The notes under the pieces are model-generated. The model saw only the letters and a program-made list of their open reading frames with translations. It had not been told where the DNA came from and searched no databases. From positions 1-64,000 of the forward strand of contig JAVBKU010000011.1 of the NCBI GenBank assembly GCA_031553875.1: a stretch of 64,000 nt of DNA. The letters are read 5' to 3'. This stretch comes from JAVBKU01 sp031553875 (GTDB taxonomy: Bacteria; Bacteroidota; Bacteroidia; Bacteroidales; Rikenellaceae). The position numbers and the translations under genes were made by a program. Below, in pieces: positions 42,616-51,315 of the stretch (position 1 is the first letter of the stretch; every line of letters begins with the position of its first letter).

Positions 42616-43560
42616 ATGTTACTACAACTTGGAGATCACATATTCGAAGGCTTCAAATCACCTTCTTCGATGTCCGACAAGATGTCGGTCAAATATGGCC
42701 GCATCGAGCTGGTCAACGGTAAGGACGTATTGCAATATAGCGGCGAAGATCTCGACGAGATATCACTGTCCATACAGTATGCTATCGAATTTTGCGACCC
42801 CGCAACCGAGATCGAGGCGCTGAAGCAGTCAATGCGTGATGCCGAAGTATTGCCATTCCTTTTTGGCGACGGCACCATCGTGGGTAAGTATGTCATCACG
42901 AGCCTCGACCTGACCTACCAAAAGACCTCGCCCATAGGCGTGCTTGAGTCGGCAACCGTAGCGGTTACTCTGTTGGAGTACGCCTACGGCGAGCCAGTAA
43001 AGCCAAAGGGCATTGCCGTGGTCACACCGTCGACGACGGAGCTTGTTACAGACACGGATATAGACGTTTATGAAGACGTGGACGAAGATATGTTGGATAT
43101 GTACATGTCCACGGACGAAGACACGACCACAGTCCCCGCAGCGGAAACTCCGGCTCCGCCTGCTCCCACCCCCGCCCGCGGTATAAGCAAACTTATCACC
43201 AAGGGTCGCGATGCCGTCAATAAGATTAAGTCCCTGGGGGAAAAGGTCAAGCAGAAGGTATCGGATGTAAAAAGCCTTGTACAGGATGTTAAAAACCTGG
43301 CTAATGAAGCCAAAGATGCATATGCTGCGGCTAAGGAGCAGGTTGAAGTGGCCATAAAGATTTATGAGCGGGCCAAAGACCTGCCGGGTTCGTTAGACGA
43401 GGCTATAAAATATGCCAAGGATCTCGCAGAGATGAAAAACGATATCAACGCGGAAGATCTGAAAAAAAACATAGACCAGTTAGTGTCGAGTACCAACACC
43501 GTGACGAAGAATGCCACGTCGGTGGTATCGTTCATTGCAACTAAGGAAGGGGGCGAATAA
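42616..43560 (+). CDS. gpU-like tail protein with long C-terminal helical extension
   Basis: The 314-residue protein starts with a gpU-type domain (about 1-135: LLQLGDHIFEGFKSP, LSLTYQ-type strands) that usually makes up the whole 120-160-residue P2 gpU. An acidic segment (DVYEDVDEDMLDMYMSTDED), a Pro/Ala-rich linker (PAPPAPTPARG) and a charged helical domain of about 125 residues follow. gpU caps or helps complete the tail. The extra domain is unusual. Its function is unknown. Stop and next start overlap as TAATG. Confidence 0.75.
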   Translation: MLLQLGDHIFEGFKSPSSMSDKMSVKYGRIELVNGKDVLQYSGEDLDEISLSIQYAIEFCDPATEIEALKQSMRDAEVLPFLFGDGTIVGKYVITSLDLTYQKTSPIGVLESATVAVTLLEYAYGEPVKPKGIAVVTPSTTELVTDTDIDVYEDVDEDMLDMYMSTDEDTTTVPAAETPAPPAPTPARGISKLITKGRDAVNKIKSLGEKVKQKVSDVKSLVQDVKNLANEAKDAYAAAKEQVEVAIKIYERAKDLPGSLDEAIKYAKDLAEMKNDINAEDLKKNIDQLVSSTNTVTKNATSVVSFIATKEGGE

Positions 43561-43775
43561 TGGGCAGTTTCAATTATACGACAGTAGAGGGTGACCGTAT
43601 CGACATGTTGGCCGTTAAATTTTACGGCGACAGTTCGGGTATATCCATAATAGCCAACGCCAATCCCGATGTGCCGATGACAGCCGTATACCCCGTGGGT
43701 ACTGTACTTATAGTACCTATTATTAAACGCTCCGAAGACGAGGACACAACCAATCTGCCACCGTGGAAAAGGTAA
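43560..43775 (+). CDS. gpX-like tail protein (LysM fold)
   Basis: A 71-residue protein with FNYTTVEGDRIDMLAVKFYG, IIANANPDVPMTAVYPVGTVL and VPII, the short LysM-type domain of P2 gpX/Mu-like tail proteins. It probably lines the baseplate hub or attaches the tube. It overlaps gpD by 13 bases. Confidence 0.85.
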   Translation: MGSFNYTTVEGDRIDMLAVKFYGDSSGISIIANANPDVPMTAVYPVGTVLIVPIIKRSEDEDTTNLPPWKR

Positions 43776-44755
43776 TAAGAAATAACGTCTCCATCGTAAT
43801 CGCAGGACACAACGTTACCGGTGATGTGAGCCCCTATTTATCGAAGGCGTCATACTCCGACCGCGTAGAGGCCGAGAGCGACGATGTGTCTTTGGTATTT
43901 GAAGACACGCTCGACAAATGGAAAGGTCCGTGGTACCCTTCCGAAGGGGATACTATGGAGGTGAGCCTCGGCCCGACCGGAGGTATGCTGAATTGCGGCA
44001 CCTTTGAGATCGACGAGATCGAGTTGTCATTCGCTCCCGATATACTTACTGTAAAGGCCATAGGGGCAGCAGTGACAAAGGGTCTGAGAACAAAAAACAG
44101 TAAGGCGTTTGAGAAGCAGTCGTTACATAAGATTGCGAAATACTTCGCCGACAAACACAGCCTGAAGCTGGTGGGTAAAACCGGGGAGCTTCAGAAAATA
44201 GAGATAGAAAGGAAAACCCAGGAGAAGCAGACGGATATATCGTTCCTATCGCAGTTGGCCAAAGAATACGGGATCATCTTCAGTGTGCGGGGCGACCAGC
44301 TCATATTCATGGACAACGATGAGTTGGAGACTCAGGACAGCGTCATGACCATCGACAAAGCCGAAATGAACCGCGGCAGCTTCAAGGACAAGACGTCGCA
44401 GATCTATGCCGGCGCCACTGTGGCCACCCGCGATATCAAGTCCAACAGCGTCAAAAAGTGGAACGTCGAGGCATCTACCAACGGAGCGAGCAAAGCTATA
44501 CTTGTCGTCAAGGGCCGTGCCGAGAGCCAAAGCCAAGCCGAGGCTAAAGCCAAGAGTGCGCTGAAGGACAAGAATAAAGATAAGTTCACGGGCTCGTTTA
44601 GCATGCCGGGCAATCCCAAACTGGTTGCCGGGGTCAATGTCACCCTCACGGGGATAGGAAACTTCTCGGGCAAATGGCATATAGTGTCGAGCGGACACAG
44701 CATAGATAAATCAGGTTATACGACCGACTTGGAGGTCAGGAAAATATTTCAATAG
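43763..44755 (+). CDS. Baseplate hub protein gpD
   Basis: The 330-residue protein belongs to the P2 late-control gpD / baseplate hub family. Visible are the start VIAGHNVTGDVSPYLSKASY, the paired-domain segment GTFEIDEIELSFAPDILTVK, the charged RTKNSKAFEKQSLHKIAKYF and the C-terminal GKWHIVSSGHSIDKSGYTTD. It forms the trimeric hub joining tube and spike. The order U-X-D-V is conserved with P2-like tails. Confidence 0.88.
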   Translation: MEKVIRNNVSIVIAGHNVTGDVSPYLSKASYSDRVEAESDDVSLVFEDTLDKWKGPWYPSEGDTMEVSLGPTGGMLNCGTFEIDEIELSFAPDILTVKAIGAAVTKGLRTKNSKAFEKQSLHKIAKYFADKHSLKLVGKTGELQKIEIERKTQEKQTDISFLSQLAKEYGIIFSVRGDQLIFMDNDELETQDSVMTIDKAEMNRGSFKDKTSQIYAGATVATRDIKSNSVKKWNVEASTNGASKAILVVKGRAESQSQAEAKAKSALKDKNKDKFTGSFSMPGNPKLVAGVNVTLTGIGNFSGKWHIVSSGHSIDKSGYTTDLEVRKIFQ

Positions 44756-44758
44756 GCG

Positions 44759-45286
44759 ATGTTGAGGGTAGGGAGAATATCGGAGTTGGGAACGGGTGAG
44801 AATCTCGGTTATGCGCGCGTCTTTTTTGACGACAGCGACTTTGTATCCGGGTGGCTTCCCCTGCCCTCCATCGCCACGAAAGGAACCAAACAGTGGATAC
44901 CCATCGAGATCAATTCGCAGGTGGCCTGTCTCATGGACGATCTGTGTGAGCAGGGCGGCATCGTGATGGTATTGTGGAGCGCAACCGACACACCTCCAAC
45001 GTGGGCAAGCCCCGACACAATGGGCGTTCAGTTCAAGGATGGAACGGCAGTTTATTATGATGCGTCCGCCAAGGAATTGACCGTTAATTGCAAAAAACTC
45101 AAGATTACCGGAGATGTAGACATAATCGGCAATGTAACTGTATCCAAGGATGTAGCTGTTGTCGGGGAGGTTACTGCTAAAGAGGTTACTGCTGATGAGG
45201 AGGTTACCGCCAAGAATAAAGGAATAAAATTAACTGCACATAAACACCCGACACCGGTGGGTCCATCGGGGACTCCAATACCATAG
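44759..45286 (+). CDS. Baseplate spike protein gpV-like
   Basis: The 175-residue protein has an OB-type N-terminal domain (about 1-100, LGYARVFFDDSDFVSGWLPL and CEQGGIVMVLWSATDTPP) followed by a triple-beta-helix-like region with repeating short VT/VS units (about 110-155). It ends TAHKHPTPVGPSGTPIP, where HKH can serve as the iron-binding HxH tip found on P2-type spikes. This protein punctures the outer membrane of the target. Confidence 0.85.
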   Translation: MLRVGRISELGTGENLGYARVFFDDSDFVSGWLPLPSIATKGTKQWIPIEINSQVACLMDDLCEQGGIVMVLWSATDTPPTWASPDTMGVQFKDGTAVYYDASAKELTVNCKKLKITGDVDIIGNVTVSKDVAVVGEVTAKEVTADEEVTAKNKGIKLTAHKHPTPVGPSGTPIP

Positions 45287-45290
45287 AATC

Positions 45291-45560
45291 ATGGCAGTAA
45301 AAACCAATGTATTAAAAACAGCGTTAAGAACTGCATTCACAAAAGAAAGCAGGGAGGAAGAGGCAATTCAAGAGGATTCTATTAACAGGATATCCGAAAA
45401 GATCGCTGAGGCTGTTGCCGCTCAGATAGTGGAAGGGATAAACACAGCTGTAATGACCTTTAAGGACGAAGCCGATAATCCGGTCATGATAAAAGGTGCC
45501 ATCGCATCAACAATGGATACGATCACGGATCCGGCCCCGCCATATCAAGATGAGGAATAA
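45291..45560 (+). CDS. Small tail-operon protein, function unknown
   Basis: An 89-residue acidic, mainly helical protein (TALRTAFTKESREEEAIQED, IAEAVAAQIVEGINTAVMTF) ending in DPAPPYQDEE. It lies between the spike and gp25-like genes, 4 bases after the former. Other contractile systems have small baseplate accessories here. No family was recognised. Confidence 0.55.
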   Translation: MAVKTNVLKTALRTAFTKESREEEAIQEDSINRISEKIAEAVAAQIVEGINTAVMTFKDEADNPVMIKGAIASTMDTITDPAPPYQDEE

Positions 45561-45572
45561 TAAAGGGATAAA

Positions 45573-45926
45573 ATGAATATAACGGACACACGCAACTGGC
45601 AAATGAGTTTAAAAGACCCACTGGATATTGTAGAGGGGGGCGACGACATCATACAGTGTATCTACATCATCCTGACAACGATACCGGGCAGCGACCCGCT
45701 GCGGCCCACATTCGGCAGTAACATATATCAGTATATCGACAAACCGTTGCGTGAGGTACAGGCCAAAATCGTTTACGAGGCCACGGAAACCATAGCCAAA
45801 TGGGAAAAGAGATTTAAGATCACCAAGTGTAATGTCGAAGCAGACGGCACCGACGGTATAACAATCACCGTAACAGGCAATATCGTAGGCTCGGCTAAAG
45901 AATTGACCATACCCGTAAAATTATAG
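45573..45926 (+). CDS. Baseplate wedge protein gp25-like (P2 gpW)
   Basis: The 117-residue protein matches the gp25/lysozyme-like baseplate family: IVEGGDDIIQCIYIILTTIPG, DPLRPTFGSNIYQYIDKPL and the C-terminal strand DGITITVTGNI. It contacts the sheath at the baseplate and starts sheath polymerisation. It is followed 3 bases later by gpJ. Confidence 0.88.
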   Translation: MNITDTRNWQMSLKDPLDIVEGGDDIIQCIYIILTTIPGSDPLRPTFGSNIYQYIDKPLREVQAKIVYEATETIAKWEKRFKITKCNVEADGTDGITITVTGNIVGSAKELTIPVKL

Positions 45927-45929
45927 AAC

Positions 45930-47042
45930 ATGGCAGAGATAACAACACCCATATTTGTTGAGCGCGATCCTGAGGTCATAATGGCCGAAAGCAAGGAGAA
46001 ATTAGAAGAGATACTGGGGCGCAAACTCCAAGCCGCACAGGTCGAACAACTGATGCTGAACTTTATTGTTTACCAGGAAGTGCTGCTAAACAACCGCTTC
46101 AATGCGGGTATGTCGCAGATGCTTTACCAGTTCAGCACCGCACCGACACTCGACTATATAGCCGCACTGGTGGCCGTCGAACGTCTGCCAGCCGCAAGCG
46201 CCGGGTGTGAAGTCGAATTTACACTTATTGAAGATCACGGACATAGGCTTATACCCGCAGGAACCCGCGTAGCATCGAGTGACAGAGCTAATATATTCTA
46301 CACTAACGAAGATTTCATAATCGCCGCCGATAACACGGAGCCCATAATCATAAGAGTTACAGCCGCAACACCCGGTAAAGGGGCCAACGGATGCGCCTTA
46401 GGCAGCATAAACACGATAATGGATCCTTTGCCCTTTGTCTCGACGGTATCCAACACTACGGTTACCAGCGGCGGCAGTGACCCGGAGACCGACGAGCAGT
46501 TGCGTGAACGTATCAAGCTGGCCCCCTCTCAGTATTCGGCAGCCGGATCGCGTTCGAGCTATGAGTTCTACGCAAAAAGTGCCAACCCGCTTATCACCGA
46601 CGTGTCGGTAACGTCGACCACCCCCGGCGAGGTAATCATCGTACCGCTGACCGAGGATGATGATATCCCGGAAGAAGTTCTCTTAGACGTAGAGGCCGCA
46701 TGTAACGATGAAAAGGTACGTCCGCTCACTGATAAGGTGGACGTACGATACCCGAAGCCACAGGAGTACAGTATCAAAGTAAATATAACCCTATACGTGG
46801 GGGCTGACTCGAAAAATACCAAGTCACAGATCGAGGCCGACTTAAAAGAGTACGCCGAACTGAAACGCGCCAAGCTGGGACAGGATATTATCAAGTCTCA
46901 TATTGTGGAAATATGCCGTCTACCGGATGTCTATGACGTCGAGGTGGTTTCTCCATCCGACAATATCGTTGTATCGGATGAAGAATTCGCCAAGAATACT
47001 GGTATAGAGGTTATTATACAAAAAGAGTTTAGCCGTGGATGA
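45930..47042 (+). CDS. Baseplate wedge protein gpJ-like
   Basis: The 370-residue protein belongs to the baseplate J family (P2 gpJ/T4 gp6-like). Characteristic segments are FVERDPEVIMAESKEKLEEI, LDYIAALVAVERLPA, SSDRANIFYTNEDFII, ATPGKGANGCALGSIN and VTSGGSDPETDEQLRERI, and the SRSSYEFYAKSANPLITDV region. It forms the wedge ring together with gpI and gp25. Overlaps gpI by 8 bases. Confidence 0.9.
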   Translation: MAEITTPIFVERDPEVIMAESKEKLEEILGRKLQAAQVEQLMLNFIVYQEVLLNNRFNAGMSQMLYQFSTAPTLDYIAALVAVERLPAASAGCEVEFTLIEDHGHRLIPAGTRVASSDRANIFYTNEDFIIAADNTEPIIIRVTAATPGKGANGCALGSINTIMDPLPFVSTVSNTTVTSGGSDPETDEQLRERIKLAPSQYSAAGSRSSYEFYAKSANPLITDVSVTSTTPGEVIIVPLTEDDDIPEEVLLDVEAACNDEKVRPLTDKVDVRYPKPQEYSIKVNITLYVGADSKNTKSQIEADLKEYAELKRAKLGQDIIKSHIVEICRLPDVYDVEVVSPSDNIVVSDEEFAKNTGIEVIIQKEFSRG

Positions 47043-48033
47043 TAAAAGAGTCATAGCGAGTAGCATAGCCGACAATGAAGTGGTGCGAGCCTTTTCGGAG
47101 TTTTTGGCTGACCGATGGGGTGATTGGGACTTGTCGCCGTTCATGGCGTACTTGGTCGATATATGTGCTCCTTCAGTATTGCCATATTTGGCCGACCAAT
47201 TCGATATTGACGGCCTGCGCGGCTTTAAAATGGCTACCACCGAGCAGCAGCGGAGGGATTTGATCAAGCAATCCATAGCCCTGCATAAATATTTGGGCAC
47301 TCCGTGGGCCATCAGGGAAGCATGCCGGACCGTAGGCTTCCCCATAATAAATATCGACGAGGGTGTAACAGCCATTCCCGGCGGGCCTGAGAGCCCGGAA
47401 GACTGGGCGCGTTTCAGTGTACTCATCGAGACCGAAGACAGCCGCCCCATAACAGCTGAAGAGGCCCGCCAATTACGTCTGTTCATCGACTTTTATAAAA
47501 ACGAACGGTCGCACTTAGTCGAACTTGGGTTCAACCAAACGTTATCCGACGAAAATGTCTACAGCGACTTGGTGGATCAACGTGAAAACTTCCAACTGTT
47601 GATTGCGCGCGTGTATCCTAACCCCGTAGTTATGAACATGATGGGAGACATGGTTGCATTCGTTGTAGACTGCCCCGATGAATGGCGACTCGTTCAATCC
47701 ACCATAAACTGGCCTGACGAAACCGGTGACACACTGTCGGTATCATACTCGGGCGAAGCTGGAAAAACCATCGTGCGCGTGACATCATCAAGTAATAACA
47801 CAGGTGTCACACGACGAGCGGAGGTTTTTATTGAGACATCCGAAGGACAAATGTTAGACCCTGTTGTAATCGAACAGCTTAGTGCTTCCGTCAATAATGC
47901 GTACGGTCCGGCATACAGTTCGGCGTACAACAACCTGCAAAATGTAGAAGTTACACTACTCGTTGCGGAAGACGGATCCGCTATTATAACTGAAGACAAA
48001 AATAACCTTATAAACGTACATCCAAATGGCTGA
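47035..48033 (+). CDS. gpI-like tail protein with C-terminal BACON-like domain
   Basis: The 332-residue protein uses a GTG start that overlaps gpJ by 8 bases. Residues 1-175 match P2 gpI (FDIDGLRGFKMATTEQQRRD, SIALHKYLGTPWAIREACRT). Residues about 205-285 have the strand pattern of a BACON-type beta-sandwich (DEWRLVQSTINWPDETGDTL, GVTRRAEVFIETSEGQ, VVIEQLSA). BACON domains are common in Bacteroidota surface proteins and are considered carbohydrate- or mucin-binding. Fusion with a baseplate protein would link the particle to glycans. The remaining 45 residues are a small extension. Confidence 0.75.
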   Translation: MDDKRVIASSIADNEVVRAFSEFLADRWGDWDLSPFMAYLVDICAPSVLPYLADQFDIDGLRGFKMATTEQQRRDLIKQSIALHKYLGTPWAIREACRTVGFPIINIDEGVTAIPGGPESPEDWARFSVLIETEDSRPITAEEARQLRLFIDFYKNERSHLVELGFNQTLSDENVYSDLVDQRENFQLLIARVYPNPVVMNMMGDMVAFVVDCPDEWRLVQSTINWPDETGDTLSVSYSGEAGKTIVRVTSSSNNTGVTRRAEVFIETSEGQMLDPVVIEQLSASVNNAYGPAYSSAYNNLQNVEVTLLVAEDGSAIITEDKNNLINVHPNG

Positions 48034-48754
48034 TAACACCCCAACATCCACTGTAAAGGTATCGGATACACCTAAGGTGGACGACATTAACCAGTTCATC
48101 GTGTTAGGTGTCGATAAAAACACCAATCTGTCGGCTCATGCCGATATGGCACAGTTAAGCACTCTTAACAACTCATTGACCGGATTTGAAGAAGAACAGG
48201 TCCCTACACGCGTAACGGCCGAAAGCAAGGTTTTGCAAGCATTCGAGCAGCTCCAGTCGCAATTGAGACAGTTGGGCTATGGCCTCCAGCTGAAAGCCCT
48301 CGAAGAGGTAGCCGGGGCTTCTACATTCACCGGCGCGGGCGTGCAGTTCGGCGATAACCAACTGCGTCTCATAGGCCAGCGCTATAGAATAGGCACGAAT
48401 GCCGAGTTGGTCGAAAGCGACGGTTCAGGCAAAACAGTTGCGCCGTGGCTGTCACCCAGCAGGGTATTTACCAACCCGCCTGCGAGTGGCAGTTCAATAA
48501 TGTCCAACACGACTTATCGTCTGTCTGTTACTTCCGATACGGAAGTCATACTGCGTAGTACTACATGGCAGTCGGGCGAGCGCACTATCATACGCACTAC
48601 GGGGGCCGTCAATATAACCTTCGCTCCCTCGGGAGTCACAGCACGATATGCCAAAGATTACGCAAACCATACTCCCGCGACCGACGAGATAATGATATAC
48701 CTTATCGTATACACAGGCGGGGAATTTATCATCAGCCGTAGGGCCTACGTATAA
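48026..48754 (+). CDS. Tail fibre or fibre-attachment protein
   Basis: The 242-residue protein lies between gpI and the fibre array, the position of gpH-like proteins. The N terminus (residues 1-60) contains the short DDINQFIVLGVDKNTNLSAH. A helical segment (ESKVLQAFEQLQSQLRQLGY) and a beta-rich C-terminal domain (TTYRLSVTSDTEVILRSTTW and further strands) follow. This resembles trimeric fibre proteins. The receptor is unknown. It overlaps gpI by 8 bases. Confidence 0.6.
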   Translation: MADNTPTSTVKVSDTPKVDDINQFIVLGVDKNTNLSAHADMAQLSTLNNSLTGFEEEQVPTRVTAESKVLQAFEQLQSQLRQLGYGLQLKALEEVAGASTFTGAGVQFGDNQLRLIGQRYRIGTNAELVESDGSGKTVAPWLSPSRVFTNPPASGSSIMSNTTYRLSVTSDTEVILRSTTWQSGERTIIRTTGAVNITFAPSGVTARYAKDYANHTPATDEIMIYLIVYTGGEFIISRRAYV

Positions 48755-48772
48755 CTGTAATAACGTACAGTC

Positions 48773-49969
48773 ATGACCAAAGAAGAATTGCGGCAATTGT
48801 CCGACCAAACATTTTACGACAATAACGTGGGGGGTATTACCCCGCCACCGCATCGCGTATTCAATGGTGCCTTTATAGACAGCATGCCCGAACAGGCGAC
48901 CGACACCACCCCGGGTCTTGTACGCGGAGGTACGGGGCCAGGGCAGGTATTTATTCAAGGCGACGGTACCATGACAATACCCGTAGCCAGCGCTGTCGAG
49001 CCGGGTGTTGTCAAGGGTGGCGAGAACGATGGTGATATGTACGTCAATACTGACGGTACGGTCGGGTTAAATGGCTGGTCCAATTTGCCATACTATACGT
49101 ATGTGGTAGACAGCGACGAGGCGTTGGAGCAATTTGCCGATAACGTTCCTGGTAACGACTACACCAGCGTATTGATAAAAAAGGGAGACTGGACGCTTAG
49201 AAAAGCTTTGCTGTTCCCAGAGGAAACCGTAGTCATTACTGGGGAATACGGTAGTCGTATAATAGTGGATATTCCGATTCGCCAACCGTTCGAACCGGAT
49301 TATATCGACACGTTTATTATTGGTCCGAGACGATTGAGGAATTACTACATAGTATATGACTATCAGGGCGACCTACACAACATCACGATACACATTAAAA
49401 ATATGCCGTATCTACCATTGATAGGTGCGTGCAGATATATTCATAATTTACATATAACAAATGATGAGACATGTGGAATCGCACCCGAAGTATTCGTTCT
49501 GTCCTGCTCAAAGATTGTTAATCCTAAGATACAATTAACAGGAGGCATGTCTTTTTATCTTAATCACATGGGGTATTATTATTCTTATTCCATGCTTTTT
49601 TATTATGTCGACACAGTAGAAGGAGCATGTATAGACCTTGATATAGGCCCGGAAAATGATACAGGAGGATCGGATTCGAGATCTATTTCATTAATTCACG
49701 CAAATCGAATAATTCGCTGTGTTGTAAATGCCCGAATATTCGGTATTGGAAGTGTGACCGGTATTAGCGGAGGCAAGGAGGTTGATGCCAACGAACTGAC
49801 TATCGTCTCGTCTCGTGGTGCTATAGGATATAAAGATTGTTACGGTATGCGACTTAATTCCGCACAAACGGCGACCGGATACAGCCTGACAAAATATAAG
49901 AGTTGTTACGCTTCCCAATATACGGCACAAGCGGCAGGCAACACCCACGCAGGGGGATGGAACAGTTAA
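48773..49969 (+). CDS. Receptor-binding fibre paralogue 1
   Basis: The 398-residue protein is the first of three tandem paralogues. All share an almost identical N terminus (MTKEELRQLSDQTFYDNNVG) and a second conserved block (YYTYVVDSDEALEQ, VLIKKGDWTL). The middle region (about 170-310) differs among them, and the C-terminal part (VTGISGGKEVDANELTI, ending GGWNS) is again similar. Short repeated strands suggest a beta-helix. The common N terminus probably attaches to the baseplate. The variable region would bind different receptors. Confidence 0.7.
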   Translation: MTKEELRQLSDQTFYDNNVGGITPPPHRVFNGAFIDSMPEQATDTTPGLVRGGTGPGQVFIQGDGTMTIPVASAVEPGVVKGGENDGDMYVNTDGTVGLNGWSNLPYYTYVVDSDEALEQFADNVPGNDYTSVLIKKGDWTLRKALLFPEETVVITGEYGSRIIVDIPIRQPFEPDYIDTFIIGPRRLRNYYIVYDYQGDLHNITIHIKNMPYLPLIGACRYIHNLHITNDETCGIAPEVFVLSCSKIVNPKIQLTGGMSFYLNHMGYYYSYSMLFYYVDTVEGACIDLDIGPENDTGGSDSRSISLIHANRIIRCVVNARIFGIGSVTGISGGKEVDANELTIVSSRGAIGYKDCYGMRLNSAQTATGYSLTKYKSCYASQYTAQAAGNTHAGGWNS

Positions 49970-50046
49970 ACATCGATACGATTAAGATAAACAATAATAG
50001 CGGAACTTGTCATAAGGTGCAAGGTATACGATAACCACATATGATC

Positions 50047-51243
50047 ATGACCAAAGAGGAATTACGGCAGCTGTCCGACCAAACATTTTACGACAATAAC
50101 GTGGGGGGTATTACCCCTCCGCCGCATCGCGACTTCAATGATGCCCTTATAGATACCCTGCCCGAATTGGCAACCAATGACCCTGCCTATCCTCCGGGCA
50201 TTGTACGCGGAGGTATGGGTTCGGGACAAGTACGTGTTGAGGCTGACGGCACAATGACGATACCCTTAGCCACCAACACTACGCCGGGTATTATAAATAG
50301 CAGTACGGTGACGGGTCAGGTGTCCGTCGATAATGACGGTACCATGAAGTTGAACGGGGGCACCAACGCGCCATATTACACGTATGTGGTGGATAGTGAG
50401 GATGCCTGGGAGCAACTTGTCAATAAGGCCGCAGGTAATGACTACACCAGCATATTGATAAAAAAAGGGGATTGGATCCTTAAACAATACATGTATATCC
50501 CTGAGACGACGAAAGTAGTTAAGGGTGAACCGGGTAGTCGTATAATCGTAGATATCCCCATAGGAGATATTGGATGGAATGCAATATCCGCAGGGGGAGA
50601 TATTGCAAAACTAACGGTCTACAATTGTTGCAATCTATACGACATTACGCTACATCTTAAAAATGTCGGATCACTGGTGGGATTGTTGTTTGGATTCGGT
50701 TATGTTTATAATTTGATTATAACACAGGAAGGTACAATCACAGCAATGCCTGGGCAGCTTATTTTGTCGTGTCTACATGTTATTAATCCTAAGATAGAAT
50801 TGATAAAACTACCTTTTTATCAAGATCAGAGCTCAATCTTGATATTCAGCAACGTAGACTCGGTTGAAGGAGCATACATAGACATTGATGCCAATATGAC
50901 AACTTGGGCAGGGCAGGGTAAAAGTATCACATTTATTAACGCACGACGCGTGATCCGCTGCGTTGTAAAAGCCAAAATACTTGGTGTTGCGACAGTGACT
51001 GGAATTAGCGGCGGAACGGATGTCGTTGCAAACTATGTGAGCATCGCATCGTCTACCGGAGCTAAGGCATATTCAAACTGTAAAGGTATGCGGTATAATA
51101 CCGTACAGGAAGTAAAGGAATACAATGTCACCTCATACCCGAGTTGTTATGCTTCGGTGGTTTCATCGGGACTTTATTCTACTTCGGCCGCCAACAATGC
51201 CAGCGGAGGATGGAATAAAACACGAGCATGGGATGACATATGA
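50047..51243 (+). CDS. Receptor-binding fibre paralogue 2
   Basis: The second paralogue has 398 residues counted from the ATG at 50047, which restores the shared MTKEELRQLSDQTFYDNNVG start; an ATG two codons earlier adds Met-Ile. The first 170 residues and last 100 resemble paralogues 1 and 3. The middle is different (residues about 180-300, GNAISAGGDIAKLTVYNCCN-type sequence). It ends in KTRAWDDI, longer than the other two. The 77-base gap before it holds no gene. Confidence 0.7.
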   Translation: MTKEELRQLSDQTFYDNNVGGITPPPHRDFNDALIDTLPELATNDPAYPPGIVRGGMGSGQVRVEADGTMTIPLATNTTPGIINSSTVTGQVSVDNDGTMKLNGGTNAPYYTYVVDSEDAWEQLVNKAAGNDYTSILIKKGDWILKQYMYIPETTKVVKGEPGSRIIVDIPIGDIGWNAISAGGDIAKLTVYNCCNLYDITLHLKNVGSLVGLLFGFGYVYNLIITQEGTITAMPGQLILSCLHVINPKIELIKLPFYQDQSSILIFSNVDSVEGAYIDIDANMTTWAGQGKSITFINARRVIRCVVKAKILGVATVTGISGGTDVVANYVSIASSTGAKAYSNCKGMRYNTVQEVKEYNVTSYPSCYASVVSSGLYSTSAANNASGGWNKTRAWDDI

Positions 51244-51315
51244 TGAAAAATAACGAAGCTACCATCAGGTATAAACCTTATGTAATATACGCACAATTAT
51301 AAATCATGTACTACC

